DNA from: Paracoccaceae bacterium Fryx2
Lineage (GTDB): Bacteria > Pseudomonadota > Alphaproteobacteria > Rhodobacterales > Rhodobacteraceae
DNA length: 64,000 nucleotides
Assembly: GCA_032334235.1 (NCBI GenBank)
Contig: JAVSGI010000005.1
Span: forward strand, 2,542,001-2,606,000
Direction: 5' to 3'
Under the pieces are notes generated by a model that saw only the letters and a program-made list of their open reading frames with translations, was not told where the DNA came from and ran no database searches. A program made the position numbers and the translations under genes. Positions 38,803 to 48,087 of the stretch are shown here, piece by piece (position 1 is the stretch's first letter; the number at the start of each line of letters is the position of its first letter).

Positions 38803-40836
38803 TCAGACCGCCATCATCAGGCGCAGCGCGTCATAGATCGCCGCATGGGTATTGCGCGCCGAAACCGCATCCCCGATGCGGAACAGCGAAAACCCCTCCG
38901 GCCCGCCGGTCAGGCCCTGCGGCGCGCCGTCAATCAGCGCGCCATGATCCACCGCGCCAAGGTTGACCGACAGCGGCTTCAGCGCGAAATAGAGGTCGTC
39001 CAGCGGCCATGTGCCGTGGTTCACCACCACCTGATCGTAGTGCTTCACCTTCTCCAGCGGCATGTAATCGCTGCCGACCGTCGCGCGCAGCAGGTTGCCG
39101 TCACGCGCCACCGACCGCAGCCGGTAGGTGACGGTGAAGGTGGTCTTGCGCCCCTGCAGCGCACGCATGTAGGGCACCAGGTTCATCGCCATCACGTCCG
39201 GCGCAAAGGTGCGGTCCGGCGTCATCACCTCGACCTCGGCGCCGCTTTCCGCGATCAGCTGCGCGGCCTGCAGGGCGGCATGGTCGCCCGCGTCGTCGTA
39301 AAGCAGCACGTTGGTGCCGGGCTTCACGTCGCCCGACAGGATGTCCCAGGCCGAGACAACCAGATCGTTGCCCGACTCCAGCACATCGGTGTTGGGCAGG
39401 CCGCCGGTGGCGACGATCACCACATCGGGGGCAAGGGCGGTCACGTCCGCCGCCTCGGCCCAGGTGTTGAAGCGGAACTCGACCCCCCGCGCCGCGCATT
39501 GCGCCATGCGCCAGTCGATGATGCCGATCATCTCGCGCCGCCGCGGGCTTTGCGCCGTCAGGCGGATCTGGCCGCCGGGATTGGCCGCCGCCTCGAACAC
39601 TGTCACGCTGTGCCCGCGTTCCGCCGCCACCCGGGCTGCCTCCAGCCCCGCGGGGCCTGCCCCCACGATCACCACCCGTTTCGCCACTGCCGCCGGGGCG
39701 ATGGTGTGGGGCAGGGTTTCCTCGCGCCCGGTCGCCGGGTTGTGGATGCAGAGCGCCATGCCGCCCTGATAGATCCGGTCAAGACAGTAGGTCGCGCCGA
39801 CGCAGGGGCGGATGTCTTCCTCGCGCCCTTCGATGATCTTGCGCACGATATGCGGGTCGGCCATGTGCGCCCGTGTCATTCCCACCATGTCAAGCTTGCC
39901 CGAGGCCACCGCATGGCGCGCCGTCGCCACGTCGGGGATGCGCGCGGCGTGAAAGGTCGGCAGCCCGACCTCGGCCCTGATCCGCCCCGCGAAATCCAGA
40001 TGCGGGGCCGAGGCCATGCCCTGGATCGGGATCACGTCGGTCATCGCCGGGTCGGTGTGGATGCGGCCCTTGATGATGTTGACGAAATCGACCAACCCGG
40101 AGTCGCGGAAGGTCCGCGCGATCTGGACGCCCTCGTCGGCGGTGATGCCGCCCGGCTCGCCCTCGTCGGCGGTGTAGCGCATCCCCAGCAGGAAGCCCTC
40201 GCCAACACGCTTGCGGCAGGCGGCCAGCACCTCCATCGCAAAGCGGGCGCGGTTCTCGAAAGTGCCGCCATACGGGGCGTCCAGCGCATTGGTCAGCGGT
40301 GACATGAACTGGTCCATCAGGTGGCCGTAACACTCGAACTCCACCCCATCGAGCCCGGCGACCTGCATCCGTTCGGCCGCGTCGGCGTAATCCTCGATGA
40401 TGCGGGCGATGTCCCAGTCCTCGACCACCTTGGGGAAGGCGCGGTGGCTGGGCTCGCGCGCAGGGCCTGCCGCCACCACCGGCAGCCAGTCGCCCTTGTC
40501 CCAGCGGGTGCGGCGGCCAAGGTGGGTGAGCTGGATCATCACGGCGCAGCCCTGTTCGTGGCAGTCGTCGGCCAGACGCTTCATCCAGCCCACCACCTCG
40601 TCCTTGTAGGCCAGGATGTTGTTGAACACCGGCGGACTGTCGCGCGACACCGCCGCAGAGCCCGCCGTCATGGTCAGCGCCACGCCCGCCTTTGCCCGTT
40701 CCAGATGGTAAAGGCGGTAGCGGTCTTTCGGCATCCCGTCCTCGGGGTAGGCCGGTTCGTGGCTGGTCGTCATGATCCGGTTCTTCAGGGTCAGGTGTTT
40801 CAACTGGTAGGGTTGCAGAAGCGGATCGCTGGACAT
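38803..40836 (-). CDS. NADH:flavin oxidoreductase, N-methylproline demethylase-like
   Basis: 677-residue two-domain flavoenzyme of the trimethylamine dehydrogenase/2,4-dienoyl-CoA reductase group. The FMN barrel (1-370) contains IMTTSHEPAYPEDGMPK and AVMIQLTHLGRRTRW; the FAD/NAD domain has VVIVGAGPAGLEAARVAAERG (about 388-408). The sequence resembles proteins annotated as N-methylproline (stachydrine) demethylase. The Fe-S region has Cys 345, 351 and 363, but Ala stands where trimethylamine dehydrogenase has its second ligand (348). The gene is convergent with one MarR gene and divergent from another, so it is a separate unit from the island operon. Confidence 0.82.
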   Translation of the reverse strand: MSSDPLLQPYQLKHLTLKNRIMTTSHEPAYPEDGMPKDRYRLYHLERAKAGVALTMTAGSAAVSRDSPPVFNNILAYKDEVVGWMKRLADDCHEQGCAVMIQLTHLGRRTRWDKGDWLPVVAAGPAREPSHRAFPKVVEDWDIARIIEDYADAAERMQVAGLDGVEFECYGHLMDQFMSPLTNALDAPYGGTFENRARFAMEVLAACRKRVGEGFLLGMRYTADEGEPGGITADEGVQIARTFRDSGLVDFVNIIKGRIHTDPAMTDVIPIQGMASAPHLDFAGRIRAEVGLPTFHAARIPDVATARHAVASGKLDMVGMTRAHMADPHIVRKIIEGREEDIRPCVGATYCLDRIYQGGMALCIHNPATGREETLPHTIAPAAVAKRVVIVGAGPAGLEAARVAAERGHSVTVFEAAANPGGQIRLTAQSPRRREMIGIIDWRMAQCAARGVEFRFNTWAEAADVTALAPDVVIVATGGLPNTDVLESGNDLVVSAWDILSGDVKPGTNVLLYDDAGDHAALQAAQLIAESGAEVEVMTPDRTFAPDVMAMNLVPYMRALQGRKTTFTVTYRLRSVARDGNLLRATVGSDYMPLEKVKHYDQVVVNHGTWPLDDLYFALKPLSVNLGAVDHGALIDGAPQGLTGGPEGFSLFRIGDAVSARNTHAAIYDALRLMMAV

Positions 40837-40994
40837 GGTTTTCCCCCTGGTCTGGCCGACAGCCGAGTCTTGCCGCAGCTTAGGCGCGGGCCGCCGCCCC
40901 CCGATAGTCCGGAAGCGACACCGTCATGCCCTTGCTGGCCGCCTTTGCGCAGCGACCTTGCGCCGCGCCCGCCGCCCGCAGGCTTGCCAGCCCT

Positions 40995-41018
40995 GCCCGG
41001 CCGCGCCTATAGCCGGGC
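40995..41018. promoter_or_regulatory. inverted repeat before HpaR-like gene
   Basis: GCCCGGC and GCCGGGC, separated by ten bases, end one base before the ATG at 41020. They could be an operator for autoregulation or a hairpin that limits ribosome access. The rest of the 40837-41019 gap shows nothing else I can name. Confidence 0.35.
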
Positions 41019-41019
41019 C

Positions 41020-41499
41020 ATGGACTCGGTGATGGCCCCCGACAGCGATGCGATCCTGCCGCGAAACACGCGGCAGTCGCTGCCCATGGCGCTGCTGCGG
41101 GCCCGCGAAGCGGTGATGGCCCGCTTTCGCCCGCTGCTCGATGCGGCAGACATCAACGAACAGCAATGGCGCGTGATCCGGGTGCTGGCCGAGTCCGGTC
41201 GGCTGGATGCAACGGAACTGTCGGCGCGCGCAAACATTCTGGCACCGTCGCTGACCCGGATGATCCGGGCGATGACCGATCGTGGGTTGATCACCCGGCA
41301 CGCCGACAGCAAAGACCGCCGCCGGGTGATGCTGGAGAACACGGAAATGGCGACTGCGCTGATCCGTGCGGTCAGCCCGCACAGCCTTCAGATCTACCGC
41401 GGGCTGGAACGCGATTTCGGGCCGGACCGCATGGCGACGCTTCTGGCATTGCTGAACGATCTTGCGGCACTGGCACCGCCAGACGAGCGGCGGCCCTGA
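41020..41499 (+). CDS. MarR family regulator, HpaR-like
   Basis: 159-residue MarR protein resembling HpaR, the repressor of homoprotocatechuate catabolism. It has RQSLPMALLRAREAVMARFRPLL near the start, NEQQWRVIRVLAESGRLDATELS, the HTH LAPSLTRMIRAMTDRGLITR and wing SKDRRRVMLENTEMA. It starts at ATG 41020 (a second ATG at 41032). No homoprotocatechuate genes are nearby; it is divergent from the N-methylproline demethylase-like gene and likely regulates that instead. Confidence 0.8.
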   Translation: MDSVMAPDSDAILPRNTRQSLPMALLRAREAVMARFRPLLDAADINEQQWRVIRVLAESGRLDATELSARANILAPSLTRMIRAMTDRGLITRHADSKDRRRVMLENTEMATALIRAVSPHSLQIYRGLERDFGPDRMATLLALLNDLAALAPPDERRP

Positions 41500-41607
41500 G
41501 CCATCCCGATATCGTGAGGCGCCGCGGCCCCGACCCACGATCCCTTGACGCAGGTCGGCGCGGTCCATAGGTTCCCTGCCAACACATTCATTCTGGGAGT
41601 CCTTGAA

Positions 41608-41928
41608 ATGGCCACCGTTGCCGTCACCGATGCCACCTTCGATGCCGAGGTCCGCCAGTCGGATGTTCCCGTCGTCGTCGATTTCTGGGCCGAATGGTGC
41701 GGCCCCTGCCGCCAGATCGGCCCGGCGCTGGAGGAACTGGCGGTCGAATACGCCGGCCGCGTCAAGATCGTGAAGATCAACGTCGATGAAAACCCCGACA
41801 GCCCCGCCGTTCTGGGCGTGCGCGGCATCCCTGCGCTGTTCCTGTTCAAGGACGGCCAGGTGGTTTCGAACAAGGTCGGGGCGGCGCCCAAGGCGGCGCT
41901 GGCAAGCTGGATCGCCAGCGCGATCTGA
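41608..41928 (+). CDS. trxA: thioredoxin
   Basis: 106-residue thioredoxin with the WCGPC active site in [20 protein letters not shown] and the cis-Pro segment [16 protein letters not shown] at 41608 has GGGAG nine bases upstream. In relatives I know, trxA directly follows addA; here 19.5 kb of island DNA lies between. A perfect intrinsic terminator follows at 41953. Confidence 0.97.
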   Translation: MATVAVTDATFDAEVRQSDVPVVVDFWAEWCGPCRQIGPALEELAVEYAGRVKIVKINVDENPDSPAVLGVRGIPALFLFKDGQVVSNKVGAAPKAALASWIASAI

Positions 41929-41952
41929 TTGCGCGCCGGGGCCGATCGAAAC

Positions 41953-41977
41953 GGGGTGCCAGCCGGCACCCCTTTTT
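41953..41977 (+). terminator. intrinsic terminator of trxA
   Basis: GGGGTGCC-AGCC-GGCACCCC, an 8-bp perfect stem, is followed by TTTTT, 24 bases past the trxA stop. Confidence 0.92.
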
Positions 41978-42058
41978 CATGCCGGCCCCCGCGACGTGTG
42001 GCCCGCTTGTGCAGCCCCCGGCCCCGGCCCATATAGAACCGACAATGCGGAGGCAGGC

Positions 42059-42616
42059 ATGGCGGAAGACAGGTTTCCCGGCTGGCACGGCACCACGATC
42101 CTTGCGGTGCGGCGTGGCGGCGAGGTTGTGGTGGCAGGCGACGGGCAGGTGAGCCTTGGCGCCACCGTCATCAAGGGCACGGCACGCAAGGTGCGTCGCC
42201 TCTCGCCCGGCGGGCGCGACGTGGTGGCAGGCTTTGCCGGCTCGACCGCCGACGCCTTCACCCTGCTGGAACGGCTGGAAAAGAAGCTGGAGGCGATGCC
42301 GGGGCAACTGGCGCGCGCATCCGTCGAACTGGCGAAGGACTGGCGGATGGACAAGTATCTGCGAAATCTGGAAGCCATGCTGATCGTGACCGACGGCGCC
42401 GACCTTTTCGTGATCACCGGGGCGGGCGACGTGCTGGAACCCGAGCATGACGTGGCCGCCATCGGCTCGGGCGGCAACTTCGCCCTGGCCGCCGCGCGCG
42501 GCCTGATGACCACCGACCTTTCCGCCGAAGATGTCGCCCGCAAGGCCATGGCCATCGCCGCCGAGATCTGCGTCTACACCAACGGCAACCTGACCGTCGA
42601 ACGGATTGCGAAATGA
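42059..42616 (+). CDS. hslV: ATP-dependent protease peptidase subunit HslV
   Basis: 185-residue proteasome-like peptidase of the HslVU (ClpQY) complex. [24 protein letters not shown] carries the N-terminal nucleophile Thr (Thr12 after propeptide removal), followed by TARKVRRL and the [16 protein letters not shown] segment. ATG at 42059 is preceded by GGAGG. Stop overlaps hslU by 4 bases. Confidence 0.97.
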   Translation: MAEDRFPGWHGTTILAVRRGGEVVVAGDGQVSLGATVIKGTARKVRRLSPGGRDVVAGFAGSTADAFTLLERLEKKLEAMPGQLARASVELAKDWRMDKYLRNLEAMLIVTDGADLFVITGAGDVLEPEHDVAAIGSGGNFALAAARGLMTTDLSAEDVARKAMAIAAEICVYTNGNLTVERIAK

Positions 42617-43911
42617 CCGACCTGACCCCGCGCGAAATCGTCTCGGAACTTGACCGCCACATCATCGGCCAAAGCGACGCCAAGCGCGCCGTCGCCGTGG
42701 CGCTGCGCAACCGCTGGCGGCGCAAGCAGCTGGCCGACGACCTGCGCGACGAGGTCTACCCCAAGAACATCCTGATGATCGGGCCGACCGGCGTCGGCAA
42801 AACCGAGATCAGCCGCCGTCTGGCCAAGCTCGCCCGCGCGCCGTTCCTGAAGGTCGAGGCGACCAAGTTCACCGAGGTGGGCTATGTCGGCCGCGATGTC
42901 GACAGCATCATCCGTGATCTGGTCGATGCCGCCATGGTCGACACCCGCGCCCGGATGCGCGAGGACGTGAAGGCCCGCGCCGCCAAGGCCGCCGAGGAAC
43001 GGGTGATCGAGGCCATCGCCGGCAAGGACGCCCGCGAACAGACCCGCGAGATGTTCCGCGGCAAGCTGAAGCGCGGCGAGCTTGACCAGACGATGATCGA
43101 ACTCGACATCGCAGACACTTCCAACCCGTTCGGCGCCTTCGACCCCACGGGGCAAGGCCAGCCCGGCATGATGAACCTGGGCGAAATCTTCGGCAAGATG
43201 GCCGGGCGCACGCAGAAACGGCGAATGACCGTGGCCGAAAGCCATGACCTCCTGATCAGCGAAGAGGCCGACAAGCTGCTGGATGACGAAACGGTCAAGA
43301 CCGCCGCGCTGGAGGCGGTGCAGGAAAACGGCATCGTCTTCATCGACGAGATCGACAAGGTCTGCGCCCGGTCCGATACGCGCGGCGCCGATGTCAGCCG
43401 CGAGGGCGTGCAGCGCGACCTGCTGCCGCTGATCGAGGGCACTACCGTTTCCACCAAGCACGGCCCGGTGAAAACCGACCATATCCTGTTCATCGCCAGC
43501 GGCGCCTTCCACATCGCCAAGCCCTCGGACCTGCTGCCTGAACTTCAGGGCCGCCTGCCGATCCGGGTGGAACTGCGCCCCCTGACCGAGGAGGATTTCG
43601 TCCGCATCCTGACCGAAACCGACAACGCGCTGACCCTGCAATACTCGGCGCTGATGGCTACCGAAAAGGTCGCCGTCAGCTTCACGCCAGACGGGATCAC
43701 CGCGCTGGCGGGCATCGCGGCCGAGGTGAACCGCGCGGTCGAAAACATCGGCGCGCGCAGGCTTTACACCGTGATGGAACGGGTGTTCGAAGAGTTGTCC
43801 TTCACCGCGCCCGACCGGGGCGGCGAGGCGGTGGTGGTCGATGCGGCCTTCGTCGAGGCAAATCTGGGCGCGCTGTCGCGCTCGGCCGACCTCAGCCGCT
43901 ATGTTCTTTAG
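42613..43911 (+). CDS. hslU: ATP-dependent protease ATPase subunit HslU
   Basis: 432-residue AAA+ unfoldase of HslVU. It starts [20 protein letters not shown] and shows Walker [18 protein letters not shown], Walker [12 protein letters not shown], the I-domain between about 110 and 240, and the C-terminal SADLSRYVL that docks into HslV. Coupled to hslV through ATGA. The pair probably has heat-shock control, though I did not identify an RpoH promoter. Confidence 0.97.
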   Translation: MTDLTPREIVSELDRHIIGQSDAKRAVAVALRNRWRRKQLADDLRDEVYPKNILMIGPTGVGKTEISRRLAKLARAPFLKVEATKFTEVGYVGRDVDSIIRDLVDAAMVDTRARMREDVKARAAKAAEERVIEAIAGKDAREQTREMFRGKLKRGELDQTMIELDIADTSNPFGAFDPTGQGQPGMMNLGEIFGKMAGRTQKRRMTVAESHDLLISEEADKLLDDETVKTAALEAVQENGIVFIDEIDKVCARSDTRGADVSREGVQRDLLPLIEGTTVSTKHGPVKTDHILFIASGAFHIAKPSDLLPELQGRLPIRVELRPLTEEDFVRILTETDNALTLQYSALMATEKVAVSFTPDGITALAGIAAEVNRAVENIGARRLYTVMERVFEELSFTAPDRGGEAVVVDAAFVEANLGALSRSADLSRYVL

Positions 43912-43987
43912 GCCGCAGGGCAAACCGCTTGACCGCTGACGCGGGCCGGGTGATCCAGTGCGGGCACAAGCGCAACAGGATGGTCCC

Positions 43988-45100
43988 GTGAAACCGCTCG
44001 CTCTCGTCCTCGTCCTGCTGGTGGCCTGCACGCCGCGCGGCACCATCACCATGGATCCCCGCGCCGGCGACGTGGGCGACGTGCGGTCGGTCTTTGTCGG
44101 CACAACGCGGGCGGTCGATCCGGCCACCGGCACCTTCGGCGGCGAGCGTACCGAAACCGCCGCCTTTGCGCGTTACGACGTGTCGGTGCCGCCCGACCGC
44201 GCGCCGGGCGAGATCAATTGGCCGCCCAGACGCGGGCCCGCCGATCCTGCCACCGATTTCCTCACCACCGCGGCCATTGTCCACCCCGACGCCCGCACCT
44301 TCCGGGCCGATCTGGCCCGCGCGCTGGCACAGGAAGGGGTGGGCGAGCGTGATGCCGTCGTGTTCGTGCATGGCTTCAACAACACCTATTCGGAAGGGCT
44401 CTACCGGATCGCGCAACTCGCGCATGACCTCGACCTGCCCGGCGCGGTGGTGCATTACTCCTGGCCCTCGGCGGGCAACCCGCTGGGCTATGTCTATGAC
44501 GCCGATTCCGCGCTGTTCGCCCGCGACGGGCTGGAGGTGCTGCTGAACCAGGTGGCCGACGCCGGGGCGAAGCGCATCTTCCTCGTGGCGCATTCGATGG
44601 GCAGCGCCCTGACGATGGAGACCCTGCGCCAGATCGCGATCCGCAACGACAAGGCACTGATGGCGCGGATCGGCGGGGTGATCCTGATCTCGCCCGATCT
44701 GGATGTCGACGTGTTCCACGCCCAGGCCACGATGATCGGCAAACTGCCCGACCCGTTCCTGATCTTCGGCTCGAACCGCGACCGCATACTGCAACTGTCG
44801 GCCGGGCTGACCGGCAAGACCGAGCGCCTCGGCAACCTGTCGGAGATCGCACGCCTTGCCGACCTTAAGGTGACGTTCATGGAGGTCGGCGCCTTCTCCT
44901 CGGGCGCCGGCCATTTCACCGCCGCCACCTCGCCCGCGCTGCTGCAACTGCTCGGCCGGATGGTCGAGGTCAACGCGGCCTTCGTCTCCGACCAGAAGGG
45001 CCGGACCGACCTGCTGTCGGGCGCGGTGCTGACGGTGCAGAACGCGACCGAAATCATCCTGCTGCCCGTCACCGCCATCGCTGGCGAAATCGCCAATTAG
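43988..45100 (+). CDS. alpha/beta hydrolase lipoprotein (DUF900 type)
   Basis: 370 residues. GTG start; KPLALVLVLLVACTPRG is a lipoprotein signal with lipobox LVAC. The alpha/beta-hydrolase part has VVFVHGFNNTYSEGLYR (oxyanion region), LVAHSMGSALTMETL with the nucleophile Ser, and a likely Asp in LISPDLDVDVF. This is the DUF900 family of exported hydrolases of unknown substrate. Follows hslU by 76 bases and overlaps the convergent smr gene by 4. Confidence 0.85.
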   Translation: MKPLALVLVLLVACTPRGTITMDPRAGDVGDVRSVFVGTTRAVDPATGTFGGERTETAAFARYDVSVPPDRAPGEINWPPRRGPADPATDFLTTAAIVHPDARTFRADLARALAQEGVGERDAVVFVHGFNNTYSEGLYRIAQLAHDLDLPGAVVHYSWPSAGNPLGYVYDADSALFARDGLEVLLNQVADAGAKRIFLVAHSMGSALTMETLRQIAIRNDKALMARIGGVILISPDLDVDVFHAQATMIGKLPDPFLIFGSNRDRILQLSAGLTGKTERLGNLSEIARLADLKVTFMEVGAFSSGAGHFTAATSPALLQLLGRMVEVNAAFVSDQKGRTDLLSGAVLTVQNATEIILLPVTAIAGEIAN

Positions 45101-45708
45101 CGGCGGCGCAGGTAGACGTAATATGCCCCCGACCCGCCATGCTTCAGATGCGCCTCGGCCACCTGCAAGACGGCCGGCCCCAGCGGCGCCATGTGCAGCC
45201 AGTGCGGCACCTGATGCTTCAGAACCCCCTGCCGCTGCGGGATCGGACCATGGTCGGCGGTGCGCCTGCTGCCCTTGCCGGTGATGACCAGCACAAGCCG
45301 CAGCCCCTGCGCTTGAGCGTTCAGGATGAAGCCGATCAGTTCGGGATGCGCCTCCGACAGCGTCATGCCGTGCAGGTCAAGCCGCGCCTCGGGGGAAAGC
45401 TTGCCGCGCGCCATCCGGGCGAAGCTTTTCGCATCCATCCGCAACGGCGCCTCGGCCAGCAGGGCGCGCAACGGCGGCTGAACGTCGTGCCCCGAAGGTC
45501 GCACATGCGCCTTCTCGCCGATGCGAAAGCGCCCGAAGGAGGGCGCGGGATGGATGACATTCGGCGGCTCATGCGTGACGGCGGCAGGCAGATCCTCGAT
45601 TTTTCGTAGAAAAATCGCGGGCCGTCCCGGGTGCATCGGCTGTGCGGTGCGCGCGACGGCGGCCCAAAGCTCTTCTTCGTCGGGGCGCAGGGTGCGGCGG
45701 CGGGCCAT
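45097..45708 (-). CDS. Smr/MutS2-type domain protein
   Basis: 203 residues; the C-terminal Smr domain (about 105-200) shows LDLHGMTLSEAHPELIGFI and the LVITGKGSRRTADHGPI loop, hallmarks of the Smr endonuclease fold. The N-terminal half is a charged linker. Smr proteins have nicking or RNA-cleaving activity in collided ribosome rescue in some bacteria; the role here is unproven. It follows mltA by three bases in a timA-mltA-smr unit. Confidence 0.88.
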   Translation of the reverse strand: MARRRTLRPDEEELWAAVARTAQPMHPGRPAIFLRKIEDLPAAVTHEPPNVIHPAPSFGRFRIGEKAHVRPSGHDVQPPLRALLAEAPLRMDAKSFARMARGKLSPEARLDLHGMTLSEAHPELIGFILNAQAQGLRLVLVITGKGSRRTADHGPIPQRQGVLKHQVPHWLHMAPLGPAVLQVAEAHLKHGGSGAYYVYLRRR

Positions 45709-45711
45709 GGC

Positions 45712-46743
45712 TCAGCCGTCCGGCAGCAGGGCAAAGGCCCGGTCGATCGGCAACAGCACGATCATCCGGCCGCCGTCCTTCACGGTCCCCGCATCCTCGC
45801 CCGCCTGATACCCGGTGCCGAAAAAGATGTCGGCCCGCTGCGCGCCCTTGATCGCGCCGCCGGTATCCTGCGCAATCATCAGGCGGCGCAGGGGGTTGCG
45901 GCCATCCTTCTCGATCCAGACCGGCGCCCCCAGCGGCGTATGGGCCGGATCGACCGCCAGACTGCGCATCGTGGTGATCGAGCGCCCCATCGCCCCTATC
46001 GGCCCCTTCTCGGGGGCCAGGTTGGCCAGCTTGCGGAAAAACACGTAAGACGGGTTGTGAAACAGCAGTTGCGCACCCTCAACCGGGTTGCGCCGCACCC
46101 AGGCACGGATCGCCTGCGCCGAAACCTCGTGCAGCGCATGGGTGCCGCGCCGCACAAGTTCCTGCCCGATGGAGCGGTAGGGCTGGCCGTTCTTGGCGGC
46201 ATAGCCGACCCGGATCACCCGGCCATCCGGCATCCGGATGCGGCCGGAACCCTGCACCTGCAGAAAATACACCTCCACCGGGTCATCGAGCCAGGCAATC
46301 TCCAGACCGCGGCCGCGCAGCAATCCGCCCGCCTCGATGTCGCCGCGGCTGTGCCAGACGCTGCCCTCGGTCAGTTCCGGCGGCTTGGCATAGATCGGCC
46401 ACGCAAAGCGCGGGGTGCGAACCGGCGAGCCGGGAAGTTCGGGCTCGTAATAGCCGGTGAACAGTGCCGGGGGTTCGCCCATCAGCACCGGCCGGAAGAA
46501 CAGCTCGAAGAAGCTGCGCGCCGCCGCCGCGCTGCCTTCGGCATCCGCGGCAAGTCGACACAGCGGCTGCCACTCGGGCCCGTCGATCAGGCTGCACGTC
46601 CCGCGAAACACCGCCAGCGCCGCGCGGTGGTCATCGTCGCGCCAGCCGTCCAGATCGTCAAAGCGCAGCACCTGCGCCGCCGCAGGGCCCGCGCCCGCCA
46701 TCACGGCCAGCACGACGGCGAGGCTGCGCAGCAGGGCACGCAT
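45712..46743 (-). CDS. mltA: membrane-bound lytic murein transglycosylase A family
   Basis: 343 residues. A signal peptide (LLRSLAVVLAVMAGAGPAAAQ) is followed by the MltA domain: FTGYYEPELPGS, YAKPPEL, the FLQVQGSGRIRMPDG and RVGYAAKNGQPYRSIG motifs, and the 3D (Asp-rich) domain with IAQDTGGAIKGAQRADIFFG near the C-terminus. It cleaves peptidoglycan glycan strands to 1,6-anhydro-muropeptides, feeding recycling such as AmgK-MurU. No lipobox Cys seen. It shares one base with timA. Confidence 0.93.
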   Translation of the reverse strand: MRALLRSLAVVLAVMAGAGPAAAQVLRFDDLDGWRDDDHRAALAVFRGTCSLIDGPEWQPLCRLAADAEGSAAAARSFFELFFRPVLMGEPPALFTGYYEPELPGSPVRTPRFAWPIYAKPPELTEGSVWHSRGDIEAGGLLRGRGLEIAWLDDPVEVYFLQVQGSGRIRMPDGRVIRVGYAAKNGQPYRSIGQELVRRGTHALHEVSAQAIRAWVRRNPVEGAQLLFHNPSYVFFRKLANLAPEKGPIGAMGRSITTMRSLAVDPAHTPLGAPVWIEKDGRNPLRRLMIAQDTGGAIKGAQRADIFFGTGYQAGEDAGTVKDGGRMIVLLPIDRAFALLPDG

Positions 46744-47402
46744 CAGTCCCCGGTGGCGACGAGTTGCCAGTTCGGATCGTTCGAACCCATGACGCGGGCA
46801 AAGGTCCAGACATCGCGCTGGCGCTTGACCTCTGTCGGCGATCCCTCGACCACCTCGCCCAGCTTGTTGCGCACCAGCGAGGTCAGTTCGCCGACAAAGC
46901 GCACGGCAATCTCGGCCTCGCGGGTGTCGCGGTCAAAGGTGGCCTCCTGCAGCGCAAGATCCCGCAAACCAACGAAATTCGCCTCGACCGTCAGCCCTTC
47001 GGCCTCGCGCGCCTGCACGGCGGCCTCGAAGCTCTGATACACGTCGTCGGACAGGAAGCCCTTGATCTGCGCCAGATCGCCCTTTTCGAAGGCCATCAGG
47101 ATCATCTCGTAGGCACCGCGCGCGCCGTTCAGGAAATCGCCGACGCCAAAGCCCGGTTCTGCCATCTTCATGCCCGCCAGCGCCTTGGCGGACGGGCTGC
47201 CATCGGCGACATGGTCGGTGATGTCGCGGTCAGGCCCGCCCTCGATCACTTCGAAGTCGCGGCGGGCGCGCACCGGCTGCTCCTCGATCGGCAGCGGGGG
47301 CTTCTCGAAGCCATCGCGCGTGCCCAGCACATTCCGCAGCTTGAGAATGAGAAAGACGGCGATCCCGGCCAGGACAAGCAGTTGGATCAGGGATGAGCTC
47401 AT
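46743..47402 (-). CDS. timA: Tim44/TimA family protein
   Basis: 219 residues. One N-terminal membrane anchor (LIQLLVLAGIAVFLILKL) and a Tim44-like domain from about residue 75: FLNGARGAYEMILMAFEKGDLAQIKGFLSDDVYQSF and the DVWTFARVMGSNDPNWQLVATGD ending usual for alphaproteobacterial TimA. These are relatives of mitochondrial Tim44; in bacteria TimA is linked to membrane or protein-export processes. Divergent from fxsA across 136 bases; secB lies just beyond. Confidence 0.88.
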   Translation of the reverse strand: MSSSLIQLLVLAGIAVFLILKLRNVLGTRDGFEKPPLPIEEQPVRARRDFEVIEGGPDRDITDHVADGSPSAKALAGMKMAEPGFGVGDFLNGARGAYEMILMAFEKGDLAQIKGFLSDDVYQSFEAAVQAREAEGLTVEANFVGLRDLALQEATFDRDTREAEIAVRFVGELTSLVRNKLGEVVEGSPTEVKRQRDVWTFARVMGSNDPNWQLVATGD

Positions 47403-47538
47403 GTAAACCTCGGGGTCTCGAAGGGCGGGACGGGCGGCTTTTCGGTTGGTAACCAGCCCCTGTTGACCCTATGTAAGTGAGGGGTCGGTCCAAGTCCACC
47501 GCCTGACCCACAGATTGCAGTCCCGAAGGAGCCTGGGA

Positions 47539-48015
47539 ATGTGGCTTTTTGCATTCGTGGTCGGCTTGCCGCTGATCGAGATCTCTTTGTTCGTCACCCT
47601 TGGCGGGTGGCTGACTCTCTGGCCGACGCTGGCGCTGGTGCTGGCATCGGCGGTTCTGGGGGTCTGGATCCTGCGCGGCCAGGGCCTGCGCGCCGTGGGC
47701 GAGATGCGCAATGCCGCCCAAGGCATGGCCGACCCGCTGTCGCCGCTGGCGCAGGGCGCGTTGCGCATGATGGCCGGCATATTCCTCGTGATGCCCGGCT
47801 TCTTCACCAGTGCGGTCGGCCTGCTGCTGCTGGTGCCGCAGGTGCGGGATCTGGCGATTGCGCGGATGGCCCGGCGGATGCAGGCGTCTGGCGTCGTGGT
47901 GCGCCGGACCCAGAGCGATGCCCCGATCGACGCCGATTATCAGGTGCTGGACGCCACGCCGCTGGATGCACCCGATCAGGAACGCCCCGGAAGCTCTGGC
48001 TGGACCCGGCATTGA
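47539..48015 (+). CDS. fxsA: FxsA family membrane protein
   Basis: 158-residue inner-membrane protein of the FxsA family (suppressor of phage-T7 exclusion in E. coli). WLFAFVVGLPLIEISLFVTLGGWLTLWPTL and a second hydrophobic pair around GIFLVMPGFFTSAVGLLLL are family features. ATG at 47539 has AGGAG nine bases upstream. It lies 72 bases before secB, as is usual in Rhodobacterales. Confidence 0.9.
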   Translation: MWLFAFVVGLPLIEISLFVTLGGWLTLWPTLALVLASAVLGVWILRGQGLRAVGEMRNAAQGMADPLSPLAQGALRMMAGIFLVMPGFFTSAVGLLLLVPQVRDLAIARMARRMQASGVVVRRTQSDAPIDADYQVLDATPLDAPDQERPGSSGWTRH

Positions 48016-48087
48016 GGCCACCAATCCGACCTGCTAGACAAGGCGTCAGATAGCGCGCCCAACGCGCGAACCACGCAGGAGAGACCG

